Part shown: in pieces, positions 1 to 6,891 of the stretch | Numbering within the stretch: the stretch's first letter is position 1 | Layout of the letters: each line of letters starts with the position of its first letter | Assembly (NCBI GenBank): GCA_018654125.1 | Contig: JABIME010000209.1 | Location: 1 to 14,721, forward strand | Direction: 5' to 3' | DNA: 14,721 nucleotides | Origin: Candidatus Cloacimonadota bacterium | GTDB lineage: Bacteria > Cloacimonadota > Cloacimonadia > Cloacimonadales > TCS61 | Notes under the pieces: model-generated | Told to the model about the DNA's origin: nothing | What the model saw: only the letters and a program-made list of their open reading frames with translations | Database searches by the model: none | Made by a program: the position numbers and the translations under genes

Positions 1-1
1 A

Positions 2-1180
2 CAGAAATTTGGTGGTACATCACTACAGGATTCAAGGATCAGAGAGAAAGCAGCCTTGCATATTGAAAATGCTATCAAGAGTGGCTTTAGTCCGGTTGTA
101 GTTGTATCTGCTATTGGAAGAGCCGGAAACCCTTATGCTACAGATACATTATTGAAGACTGCAACTTCTGAGCATAACTCAATTTCCCCACGAGAAAAAG
201 ATCTAATAATGTCTTGTGGTGAACTTATATCTGCTGTTGTAATGGTTCAAACACTAAAACAAAAAAATATCTCTGCAGTTGCAATAAATGGAATGCAGGC
301 TGGCATCATTACAGATGATAATTTTAATAATGCCAATATTCAGAGAGTTATTCCTGATAACTTACTAAATATTATCAGCAAAGGAGTAGTTCCAGTAGTA
401 ACCGGATTTCAGGGAATTAGTGAGAATGGTGAGATAACAACTTTTAGCAGAGGAGGCAGCGATACTACTGCCAGTATTCTCGCAGCTGCCTTGAATGCTG
501 AACACATAGAAATATATTCCGACGTAGAGGGACTTTTAACAGCTGATCCTCAACAGATCGAAGATGCTGTTCATATACCAAATGCAAGTTACACGGAAGC
601 TGTGGAAATGGCTAATAAAGGTGCAAATGTGATTCATCCACAAGCTGTGCAAATAGCTTCTCAATTTAATATTCCAATTAAGCTTCTATCTACTTTTAAT
701 AAAGATAAAGTTACATTGATCAACGATGCTAGAAGTATTAGGCCTGTAACTGGAATAACCAGCAAAAATAAGATCGTTCATGTACAGATCTATCCACAAA
801 AAAGTGACAATAATAATAGTATGAGCATATTCAAAACATTGGCAGAAAACAACATCAGCGTTGATTTTATTGATATAACTCCGGCTCTCATCTCTTTTAT
901 TATTGATGAAGATTTTGAAGATAAATTTATTGAAATACTAAAACAAGATAACTACAATTTTAAGACGGAGAAAGAATTTTCTAAAATTTCGGTAGTTGGC
1001 TCTGGAATGACGGGAATGCCGGGTGTAATGGCAAAAATTGTGAATGCTTTAAGTTCCAATAATATAACAATATACGAATGTACAGACTCATACACGACGA
1101 TTTCATGTCTTGTAAAAAAACAGGATGAGAAAAAAGCAATAACAGCTTTACACAAAGAATTTGAATTAGGTAGGAAATAG
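2..1180 (+). CDS. dapG: Aspartate kinase, DapG-like monofunctional class (5' partial)
   Basis: Phosphorylates L-aspartate with ATP, the first step toward lysine/diaminopimelate, methionine and threonine, in the cytoplasm. The reading frame is open to the left edge, and residues 2-7 read KFGGTS, the N-terminal kinase signature, so only a few residues are missing. The TTG at 56 is internal to the kinase domain and is not the start. VSAIGRAGNPYATDT (about residues 36-50) and FSRGGSDTTA (about 148-157) are substrate and nucleotide-binding motifs. Two ACT domains follow (about residues 245-390), with GSGMTGMPGVMAKIV opening the second. From memory, layout and the ALHKEFEL end match Bacillus DapG (aspartokinase I), which is feedback-inhibited by diaminopimelate; the effector here is unknown. 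It has no fused homoserine dehydrogenase. The stop overlaps the next GTG start by one base (TAGTG). Confidence 0.95.
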   Translation, partial: QKFGGTSLQDSRIREKAALHIENAIKSGFSPVVVVSAIGRAGNPYATDTLLKTATSEHNSISPREKDLIMSCGELISAVVMVQTLKQKNISAVAINGMQAGIITDDNFNNANIQRVIPDNLLNIISKGVVPVVTGFQGISENGEITTFSRGGSDTTASILAAALNAEHIEIYSDVEGLLTADPQQIEDAVHIPNASYTEAVEMANKGANVIHPQAVQIASQFNIPIKLLSTFNKDKVTLINDARSIRPVTGITSKNKIVHVQIYPQKSDNNNSMSIFKTLAENNISVDFIDITPALISFIIDEDFEDKFIEILKQDNYNFKTEKEFSKISVVGSGMTGMPGVMAKIVNALSSNNITIYECTDSYTTISCLVKKQDEKKAITALHKEFELGRK

Positions 1181-1830
1181 TGATAAAAAAAATAGTTATA
1201 ACCATTCTTCTTACAGCTATGTTTATCGGTTTATCAGCAGAAATAAGTAAAACACAAAATAGTATGAACCTAATATTTTTGCGTGAATTAGATGCCAAAT
1301 TATTAGATACAATCAAGATCATGGATGCATATAATCAAGTTACAAAAAATATTCCGTTTGAAGTATTTGGAACTGAACGCTATCAGCAATTCCTTATGGA
1401 GATGGCAATGATCTGCATGAATCTGAGAAATGATATTTCCAGCTCTGTAGAATTGAATTCTGAAAAACGTGAAATATTTATTCATGACCTAATTGGCTCG
1501 ATAAAGCCGGATGTAAAAAGTATATCTGAACCTATTACAGAACAGCAGGATCTACAAGGGAAACAACTTAGTAAGTTGATAGAGAAAAAGATCAACAAAT
1601 ATTTAATAGATCTTCGGAAAGGAATAATTTTAGAAGAAGAAAAGATCATGGAGAGTAAAACTTTCGATCAATATTATTTTCATCTTCATTCTCAGCATTT
1701 TATGTACCAACTTGTTATATCATTTTTGCATCCCTCACAACATCTTAGTAGAACCAACAGAGCTTTTCTTATCCGTGTAGCATCTGAGATCGAATACAGT
1801 ATAATAAACTCTAAAGGACCAACAGAATGA
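1180..1830 (+). CDS. Exported helical protein of unknown function
   Basis: I do not recognise this 216-residue protein. The N-terminus (MIKKIVITILLTAMFIGLSA, then E) is a typical signal peptide: two lysines, a hydrophobic core and a small-residue cleavage site near residue 20. No lipobox cysteine is visible, so a periplasmic or secreted soluble protein is likely. The rest looks helical and charged, with no recognisable catalytic motif and only one obvious cysteine (about residue 78). The GTG start at 1180 is favoured because it gives the basic n-region and has AGGA at 1172-1175; an ATG at 1219 would delete that region. It overlaps aspartokinase by one base and the next gene by four (ATGA), which suggests a translationally coupled trio. 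The context favours an envelope role linked to the downstream membrane selenoprotein, but this is only guilt by association. Confidence 0.75.
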   Translation: MIKKIVITILLTAMFIGLSAEISKTQNSMNLIFLRELDAKLLDTIKIMDAYNQVTKNIPFEVFGTERYQQFLMEMAMICMNLRNDISSSVELNSEKREIFIHDLIGSIKPDVKSISEPITEQQDLQGKQLSKLIEKKINKYLIDLRKGIILEEEKIMESKTFDQYYFHLHSQHFMYQLVISFLHPSQHLSRTNRAFLIRVASEIEYSIINSKGPTE

Positions 1831-2012
1831 CAAAAATATTACTAACATTACTTACATTTATTATAGGTGCAGCAACAGGTTATTTATATTATCGCGTGAT
1901 TGGATGTAGAGGTGGTGGTTGACCAATGACATCAAACGTTTGGTCAAACGTTTTATTAGGTGCATTATTCGGGTATTTATTGCTTTCACCGATTATTGAA
2001 AAATACATTTAA
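1827..2012 (+). CDS. DUF6132-type two-TM membrane selenoprotein (in-frame TGA at 1920-1922)
   Basis: Read with TGA as selenocysteine, the frame gives 61 residues: TM helix 1 (about 4-22, ILLTLLTFIIGAATGYLYY), a short loop G26-C27-R-G-G-G-U32-P-M-T-S-N37, TM helix 2 (about 41-57), then TAA at 2010-2012. From memory, DUF6132 proteins have two TM segments around a GC-x4-C-P-I-T-S-N loop. Here U32 falls exactly on the second Cys, giving a C-x4-U redox motif. Family conservation continues after the TGA (PMTSN, then GALFGYLL), so this is unlikely to be a 31-residue peptide followed by random sequence. AAGGA at 1814-1818 lies 8 bases before the ATG, which overlaps the previous stop (ATGA). TGA is an ordinary stop in neighbouring genes. 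The function is unknown; a membrane thiol/selenol redox role is inferred. Alternatives are a nonsense mutation of a Cys codon or a sequencing error. Confidence 0.82.
1919..1947 (+). promoter_or_regulatory. Putative bacterial SECIS element at the TGA of the selenoprotein gene
   Basis: The TGA at 1920-1922 lies in an 8-bp perfect stem, TTGACCAA (1919-1926) with TTGGTCAA (1940-1947). An alternative inner fold pairs TGAC (1927-1930) with GTCA (1943-1946), bulges A-U (1931-1932), pairs CAA (1933-1935) with TTG (1940-1942), and closes on the loop ACGU (1936-1939). The G of that loop is 16 bases after the TGA. A bulged U and a G-U apical loop at about this distance match the bacterial SECIS that SelB recognises. 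Caution: part of the symmetry comes from a 10-base direct repeat TCAAACGTTT (1932-1941 and 1944-1953) containing a palindromic core. Confidence 0.55.
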
Positions 2013-2017
2013 TAGTT

Positions 2018-2590
2018 ATGAAACCGGAAGTGAAGCTTATCTTTCATCCCACATTTGGTAAGGTTCATTTTAGGAAGAGCAAGAGTGCTAAATATATTCG
2101 TTTAACAATAGATGGCTCTAAACAAATTAAAGTAACGATACCTCGCAATAGTTCACAAAAGAGTGCCGAGAAGTTTCTTAATACAAAAACCACCTGGATT
2201 AAAAAGCAATTTACAAAGATAGAAAAAAGAAATAATTATACACTTCAGAATGTAGAAAATTCTAATTTATATAGTAAAGAAGAAGCAAAAGAGATCATTC
2301 GAAATAGGCTTAATGAATTGTCACAAATTTATGGATTGCATTTCAATCGCTCATTTATTCGTTCACAAAAAACAAGGTGGGGGAGCTGTTCTGCAAAAAA
2401 CAACATCAATTTGAATATAAAACTTATTAACCTTCCCGAAGAATTGCGAAACTATGTAATCATGCATGAATTGGTTCATACAAAAATAAAAAATCATAGT
2501 TGTGAATTTTGGCAGGAAATGACAAAATATTATTCAAATCCAAAATCTGTTGATAAACAACTGCGGAAATTTAACCTTAAATTGATGTAA
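2018..2590 (+). CDS. YgjP-like (COG1451, DUF45) zinc metallopeptidase
   Basis: This 190-residue cytoplasmic protein has the full signature of the YgjP/DUF45 family. RWGSCS at residues 120-125 is the family hallmark before the active site. H150-E151-L-V-H154 is the zinc-binding HExxH motif, and H160 in the following KIKNHSCEFW is the probable third ligand. An N-terminal beta-rich part (about 1-60), including RLTIDG and IKVTIP, is usual for the family. The exact substrate is not established; many members are encoded near restriction or repair genes, but not here. It begins 5 bases after the selenoprotein stop and has no clear Shine-Dalgarno sequence, so it may depend on coupling or readthrough from upstream. 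Length is slightly below the usual 220-240 residues, but the catalytic core is complete. Confidence 0.9.
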   Translation: MKPEVKLIFHPTFGKVHFRKSKSAKYIRLTIDGSKQIKVTIPRNSSQKSAEKFLNTKTTWIKKQFTKIEKRNNYTLQNVENSNLYSKEEAKEIIRNRLNELSQIYGLHFNRSFIRSQKTRWGSCSAKNNINLNIKLINLPEELRNYVIMHELVHTKIKNHSCEFWQEMTKYYSNPKSVDKQLRKFNLKLM

Positions 2591-2592
2591 AA

Positions 2593-3480
2593 GTGATAAG
2601 AAAGATAGAGTCTTCCGACAAAAAAGAAGTGTTGCAGATATCATCTCAAATATGGGAAGGTGAAGATTACATAACAGATATTTTTGATGAGTGGGTAAAG
2701 GGTGAGAATAGTATTTTTGCAGGATATTGGGAAGATAACAAACTCATTGGTTTTGGAAGAATGCAGTTTCTTACACCAACAGATGTCTGGCTTGAAGCTC
2801 TAAGAAAAGATCCACAAACCAAAATAAAAGGTGTTGGTTATAAAATTGCACTCTACTATTTAGAACAGCTTAAAGGGAAGATGATAGATTCTGTCAGATT
2901 TTCTACTTATTATGGCAATATTGCATCTATAAAACTTAACGAAAACTTAGGATTTAATAAAATATTGACGCTATCATTAAAAGAACTAAAATTATCAAAT
3001 AAAAGTATAAATCAACTCAGTAGTAAATTAACTAACAATATGAAATTTAATGAAATAGAAAATTATATTAGCAATTCATCATACTTAAAGGGAATGGAAA
3101 ATTTTATTGCAAATGGATGGGTTGTACAAAAGTATTCTCAACAAAGAATTAAAGCGATAATGGAAAAGGGTGATTATACTGCTTATCTAGATAATACCAA
3201 AATAAATGGTACTGTTTTATACACAAAAGATGTTTATAGAAAGATACTCTGGATCAATATTATTGAGGCTGATAATGAATTTATATTTAAGGAATTAATA
3301 AATTTTACAATAAATGCTGCTATCAAAGAAAACTGTGATAGAATCCAAGTATTAATTCCTGATGTTTTAAAACTAATGAATTTGATAGATTATGCAGGTT
3401 TCACAAGCTGGGAACAGAACAACGATTTTCTACTTTATGAAATGCCAAAACAATTAATCAAGCAAGCTTTGGAAGTGTGA
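2593..3480 (+). CDS. GNAT-family N-acetyltransferase with a C-terminal second domain
   Basis: A probable acetyl-CoA-dependent N-acyltransferase of 295 residues. The N-terminal half (1-130) is a GNAT fold: the strand FAGYWEDNKLIGFGRMQF, then WLEALRKDP and KIKGVGYKIALYYLE (about 77-91), which is acetyl-CoA motif A with the GxG loop. The asparagine-aromatic motif NENLGF (116-121) follows. The second half (about 140-295) lacks a clear motif A but has GNAT-like spacing of strands and helices ending in YAGFTSWEQNNDFLLYEM, so it may be a degenerate second GNAT domain. The GTG start at 2593 lies 2 bases after the YgjP stop with no strong Shine-Dalgarno sequence; no nearby ATG keeps the first strand. 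The gene is followed at one base by the MFS gene. The substrate is unknown. Confidence 0.8.
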   Translation: MIRKIESSDKKEVLQISSQIWEGEDYITDIFDEWVKGENSIFAGYWEDNKLIGFGRMQFLTPTDVWLEALRKDPQTKIKGVGYKIALYYLEQLKGKMIDSVRFSTYYGNIASIKLNENLGFNKILTLSLKELKLSNKSINQLSSKLTNNMKFNEIENYISNSSYLKGMENFIANGWVVQKYSQQRIKAIMEKGDYTAYLDNTKINGTVLYTKDVYRKILWINIIEADNEFIFKELINFTINAAIKENCDRIQVLIPDVLKLMNLIDYAGFTSWEQNNDFLLYEMPKQLIKQALEV

Positions 3481-3481
3481 C

Positions 3482-4720
3482 GTGATCCCTAAAAATTTGC
3501 AATTATTCAAATTCTCAGCTTATGGTTTCTTAAAAAATCAACGCTTTTTTGATATATTTATTTTTCTATTTTTTCTTGAGCAAGGCATTTCTTTTTTGCA
3601 AATTGGAACATTGATCGCCATCCGAGAAATTGCCCTTTTGATACTTGAGATTCCAACTGGTTTTGTGGCTGATAGTTTAGGCAGACGCAAATCGATGATA
3701 TTTGCATTCCTATCATATATTCTATCTTTCATTTTCTTCTTCTTTTTCCCTGGATTCTTCTTATACATTATTGCAATGATCTTTTTTGCTTTGGGAGATG
3801 CTTTTCGTACCGGTACACATAAAGCCATGATTTTGCATTATCTAAAGATGAATGATCTTCTGCATTTAAAGGTTGAATATTATGGTTATACCAGAAGCTG
3901 GTCTCAGATGGGATCTGCTTTAGCTGCGCTAATTGCAGGTGGAATTGTGCTGTATTCTGGCGAGTATAAATATATTTTCTTGTGTTCGATAATTCCATAT
4001 ATTCTTGCTTTAATATTAATGTTCACATACCCAAAAGAACTTGATGGAGAAAGAGAGAGTAAAGAGGGTTTCTTAAACAATATAACACATAACTTCCAAA
4101 TTACATTTACAAGTTTAAAATTGAGTTTTAAAGAACCTCTACTGCGAAGAGCTCTTGTGAATTCTGCAATATTTGATGGACTTTTTAAAACGGTGAAAGA
4201 TTACATGCAGCCAATTCTGAAAATGGTAGTTCTCTCTGTCCCTTTCTTATTAGGAATTAACAAGCGAGAATCTATAATAATCTCAATTGTATATTGTTTT
4301 TTTTATATTCTAACTTCTTATGCTTCACGCAATTCCGGTAAACTAAAAGATAGATTTCCATCTTTATCTGTGGCTGTTAATCATACATATATTGCTGGGA
4401 TCTTATTAGTTCTATGTGCCGGAGTATTTTATATTGTTGAATTAAATATTATTATCATAATATTATTCATTATATTTTTTATTCTACAAAACCTGCGAAG
4501 ACCTATCAATATAGGTTTTATAAGTGATAACATTTCACATGATGTTATGGCTTCGGGGCTTTCAGTTGAATCACAATTAAAAACAATATTTGTAGCTATA
4601 ATGTCACCTTTAATGGGCTTCATAGCAGATTCTATAAATATTGGAGCAGCATTCATTATTTTAAGTTCCTTGACACTATTAATTTTTCCTCTGATTAAGG
4701 TCAGCAGAAAAGTGAATTAA
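3482..4720 (+). CDS. Major facilitator superfamily transporter
   Basis: A 412-residue inner-membrane protein with the hydrophobic periodicity of about 12 transmembrane helices. GFVADSLGRRKS (residues 60-71) is the MFS loop 2-3 signature (G-x3-D-x2-G-R-R). A longer hydrophilic segment near residues 175-205 (YPKELDGERESKEG) is the usual central loop between the two six-helix bundles. The second bundle carries a weaker copy of the signature, GKLKDRF. The substrate cannot be read from sequence; a drug-efflux-type exporter is the default guess. The GTG start at 3482 follows the GNAT stop (3478-3480) by one base, so the two are probably co-translated. Pairing of an acetyltransferase with an exporter is common in resistance or metabolite-export operons, but this is inference only. 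Confidence 0.9.
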   Translation: MIPKNLQLFKFSAYGFLKNQRFFDIFIFLFFLEQGISFLQIGTLIAIREIALLILEIPTGFVADSLGRRKSMIFAFLSYILSFIFFFFFPGFFLYIIAMIFFALGDAFRTGTHKAMILHYLKMNDLLHLKVEYYGYTRSWSQMGSALAALIAGGIVLYSGEYKYIFLCSIIPYILALILMFTYPKELDGERESKEGFLNNITHNFQITFTSLKLSFKEPLLRRALVNSAIFDGLFKTVKDYMQPILKMVVLSVPFLLGINKRESIIISIVYCFFYILTSYASRNSGKLKDRFPSLSVAVNHTYIAGILLVLCAGVFYIVELNIIIIILFIIFFILQNLRRPINIGFISDNISHDVMASGLSVESQLKTIFVAIMSPLMGFIADSINIGAAFIILSSLTLLIFPLIKVSRKVN

Positions 4721-4744
4721 TGCACAAATTATCAGGAGGGTGCA

Positions 4745-5308
4745 ATGATTAGAGATTTGATCACGAAGAATCGCAGTTACCGAAGATTTCATCAAAATCA
4801 TACTATTGAAACATCTATATTGGAAGATCTAGTAGATCTGGCTCGCTTATCACCCTCAGCAGCGAATCTACAACGTTTACGATTCAAGGTAACTAACAGC
4901 GAAGAAGATAATGAAAAAGTCTTCTCTGTTTTGGGTTGGGCTGGATATTTGAAAGATTGGGAAGGTCCTGAAATTGGAGAGCGTCCATCTGCATATATTA
5001 CTATATTATCAACAACAGAGAACCCTGATCAAGTAGCTTGTGATGCAGGAATTGCTTGTCAATCGATACTACTTGGAGCTGTAGAAGAAGAGTTGCGTGG
5101 TTGTATTTTTGCCAGTATAAAAAAAGACAAACTCCAAAAGACACTTAACATTCCCAAAAAGTATTCAATATGTTATGTAATTGCACTTGGTAAGCCAAAA
5201 GAAAACATCAAACTAGAAAACGTTGAAAATAACAATATCAAATATTGGCGTGATAAACAGGGAATGCATCACGTTCCCAAAAGAAAACTAAAGGATATAA
5301 TTATTTAA
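4745..5308 (+). CDS. Nitroreductase-family FMN protein
   Basis: A 187-residue cytoplasmic flavoprotein of the nitroreductase fold, expected to use NAD(P)H to reduce nitro groups, quinones or other small substrates as a dimer. R10-S-Y-R-R-F15 is the N-terminal FMN-phosphate site. SPSAANLQ (36-43) is the second FMN motif, with the usual QP replaced by QR. ERPSAYI and AGIACQSILLGAVEEELRGC form the core helix and dimer interface. The tail YWRDKQGMHHVPKRKL is, from memory, characteristic of a subgroup common in clostridia and other anaerobes. A strong Shine-Dalgarno sequence AGGAGG at 4734-4739 sets the start, making this the first well-initiated gene after the coupled block. Its stop is 9 bases before the next start. 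The physiological substrate is unknown. Confidence 0.9.
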   Translation: MIRDLITKNRSYRRFHQNHTIETSILEDLVDLARLSPSAANLQRLRFKVTNSEEDNEKVFSVLGWAGYLKDWEGPEIGERPSAYITILSTTENPDQVACDAGIACQSILLGAVEEELRGCIFASIKKDKLQKTLNIPKKYSICYVIALGKPKENIKLENVENNNIKYWRDKQGMHHVPKRKLKDIII

Positions 5309-5317
5309 GAAGGTTTT

Positions 5318-6829
5318 ATGAAAAGAACTATATTATTCTCGTTTTTATTCATTTTTACAATTATAAATGCACAAATTGTTAATGGAGACACTCTAAGTGT
5401 TGATGGTAAGAAGATCCTTAAAGTTTGGGGAACTCATTACGAGCGAGGTTATGCTACCGGTTATTTATTTGGAGATAAGATCAAAGATATATCTGAAGAT
5501 TATTTTATAAGTGCTCTCTTTGGTGGGAGTTCATATCTTTATGAAAGTACAAGAATATATTTTATTGCTAATTTCCAAATCGAGGAGAAGTATATTTCTG
5601 AAACTGAAGGGATTATTGACGGAATGATAGAGGCTGATATTTTACTTTTCAGCGACATTTTGGGAAGGGATATTGATGCGAATGATATACTGTTTTCCAA
5701 TGCAGTTGTGGATATCGCATCTATGGTAGACCTTGATTATGATTTCGGGTGTTCCAGTTTATCTAGTTGGGGTGGGAACACATCGCTTGATCCAGAGCTT
5801 GCTGGTGATTTGGTAATAACTCGCAACATGGATTGGACACCGCATCCAACTTTATTAGAAAACCATCTGCTTGTTGTTCATTTTCCATCGGAATCTGATG
5901 AAGTTAACTGGCTTTCATTCACCTTCCCAGGCTTTATTGGAGGTCTTTCCAGCCTAAACGAAAACGGACTTTGTGCATTCATGAATATGGGAAATCATAA
6001 TGAACATCCAAACACTTTTTCATTTCACCCAATTCTGCTATCTGTTAGAAATGGAATTGAAGTTTATGATTATGATGGTAATTATGATATAGATCCAGAA
6101 GATGTTCAAGCAGCAATAGAAGAGAACTATCAATTAAGTGGTTCAATTATTCATACAGCAAATAGCCAAAGCGGATTGATTATAGAATGCAATAATCAGA
6201 ATGGAGTTGCTACACGAGATGATAACGATAATACTGTAATTCCTTCTGAGCATTTGGCATCAACAAACCATTTTAGAGAGTTGTATCCACCTGCAGGATG
6301 CTATCGTTATGACAACATTGCAGATTCACTTTCTAACAATACGGAAATGAGCATTGAACGCAGCTGGAACCTGCTTAATGGAGCTGCTGGAGTTTATAGT
6401 AACATTCATACAATACAATATGTTCCAACCTTAAATCTAATTAAATGGTCAACTGCAAAAGTTGGTACACCCGCTTATCAAATTGAGCCTACTGTTTTTG
6501 ATACGGAAGAACTTTTTACATATAGTACAAGTGCAAATCCACAATATTATCAGGAAGATTCGTTTTTATCTGTATCACCAAATCCATTTTATGAATCAAC
6601 AAAATTATCGTTTACGCTTCCTAAAACTACAGATGTTAAATTGTGTATTTATAACGTTAAGGGGCACAAAATTAGAACACTCCTAAGTGAAGTGTTAGTT
6701 CAGGGAAATCATAGTATTAGTTGGGATGGAACAGATGAAAATGGAAAGAAGATCTCTAGTGGGATCTATTTCTATACTCTGGAAACAATTTATAATATTT
6801 ATACGAAAAAAGTAATAATGGTAAAATAA
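5318..6829 (+). CDS. Secreted C45-type Ntn-hydrolase (acyl-CoA:6-APA acyltransferase-like) with FlgD-like sorting tail
   Basis: A 503-residue exported amidase or acyltransferase of the C45 Ntn-hydrolase type. The first 18 or so residues (MKRTILFSFLFIFTIINA) are a signal peptide. The GTHYERGYATGYLFGDKI segment (38-55) is typical of the family's N-terminal pro-region. G144-C145-S-S is the expected autoprocessing site, with Cys145 becoming the N-terminal nucleophile, and RNMDW (169-173) is the conserved post-nucleophile motif. The last 88 residues (from about 416) form a FlgD-like/T9SS type A C-terminal domain (SPNPF, WDGTDENG, SGIYFY, KKVIMV), so the enzyme is probably secreted and anchored outside the outer membrane. 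The substrate is unknown; amide-linked acyl groups such as acyl-amino acids or bile-salt-like amides are plausible. A start 9 bases after the nitroreductase stop suggests co-transcription. Confidence 0.85.
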   Translation: MKRTILFSFLFIFTIINAQIVNGDTLSVDGKKILKVWGTHYERGYATGYLFGDKIKDISEDYFISALFGGSSYLYESTRIYFIANFQIEEKYISETEGIIDGMIEADILLFSDILGRDIDANDILFSNAVVDIASMVDLDYDFGCSSLSSWGGNTSLDPELAGDLVITRNMDWTPHPTLLENHLLVVHFPSESDEVNWLSFTFPGFIGGLSSLNENGLCAFMNMGNHNEHPNTFSFHPILLSVRNGIEVYDYDGNYDIDPEDVQAAIEENYQLSGSIIHTANSQSGLIIECNNQNGVATRDDNDNTVIPSEHLASTNHFRELYPPAGCYRYDNIADSLSNNTEMSIERSWNLLNGAAGVYSNIHTIQYVPTLNLIKWSTAKVGTPAYQIEPTVFDTEELFTYSTSANPQYYQEDSFLSVSPNPFYESTKLSFTLPKTTDVKLCIYNVKGHKIRTLLSEVLVQGNHSISWDGTDENGKKISSGIYFYTLETIYNIYTKKVIMVK

Positions 6830-6848
6830 AAAAAACTAAATTGAGATA

Positions 6849-6870
6849 GTTTTCGGTAAAAAACGGAAAC
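6849..6870 (+). other. Small hairpin between the C45 hydrolase gene and the next gene
   Basis: GTTTTCG (6849-6855) pairs with CGGAAAC (6864-6870), seven pairs with one G-T wobble, around an A-rich 8-base loop. No T-run follows, so it is not a convincing intrinsic terminator. It may be a weak processing or pausing site, or chance in AT-rich DNA. The downstream gene's AGGAGG lies 11 bases beyond it. Confidence 0.25.
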
Positions 6871-6891
6871 CAACTCTTAACAGGAGGACAA

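Noticed and set aside
56..1180. Aspartokinase starting at TTG 56
   Set aside because: The frame is open to the left edge and includes KFGGTS at residues 2-7, so the true start is before the window.
981..1322. Minus-strand frame across the aspartokinase/exported-protein junction
   Set aside because: It is antisense to two well-supported genes, has no family resemblance and no plausible Shine-Dalgarno.
1827..1922. A 31-residue peptide ending at TGA 1920-1922
   Set aside because: The frame after the TGA continues with conserved family residues and a second TM helix to TAA at 2010, which favours readthrough.
1933..1942. Palindrome CAAACGTTTG as a transcription-factor operator
   Set aside because: It lies inside coding sequence and half of it belongs to a direct repeat; it is better explained as part of the SECIS-like fold or of the repeated SNV codons.
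4719..4751. Short frame from ATG at 4719 after the MFS stop
   Set aside because: Only ten codons, no Shine-Dalgarno, and it contains the Shine-Dalgarno of the nitroreductase gene.
6462..6686. Overlapping + strand frame inside the C45 hydrolase gene
   Set aside because: It lies within a clear domain boundary and CTD in another frame and has no family resemblance.
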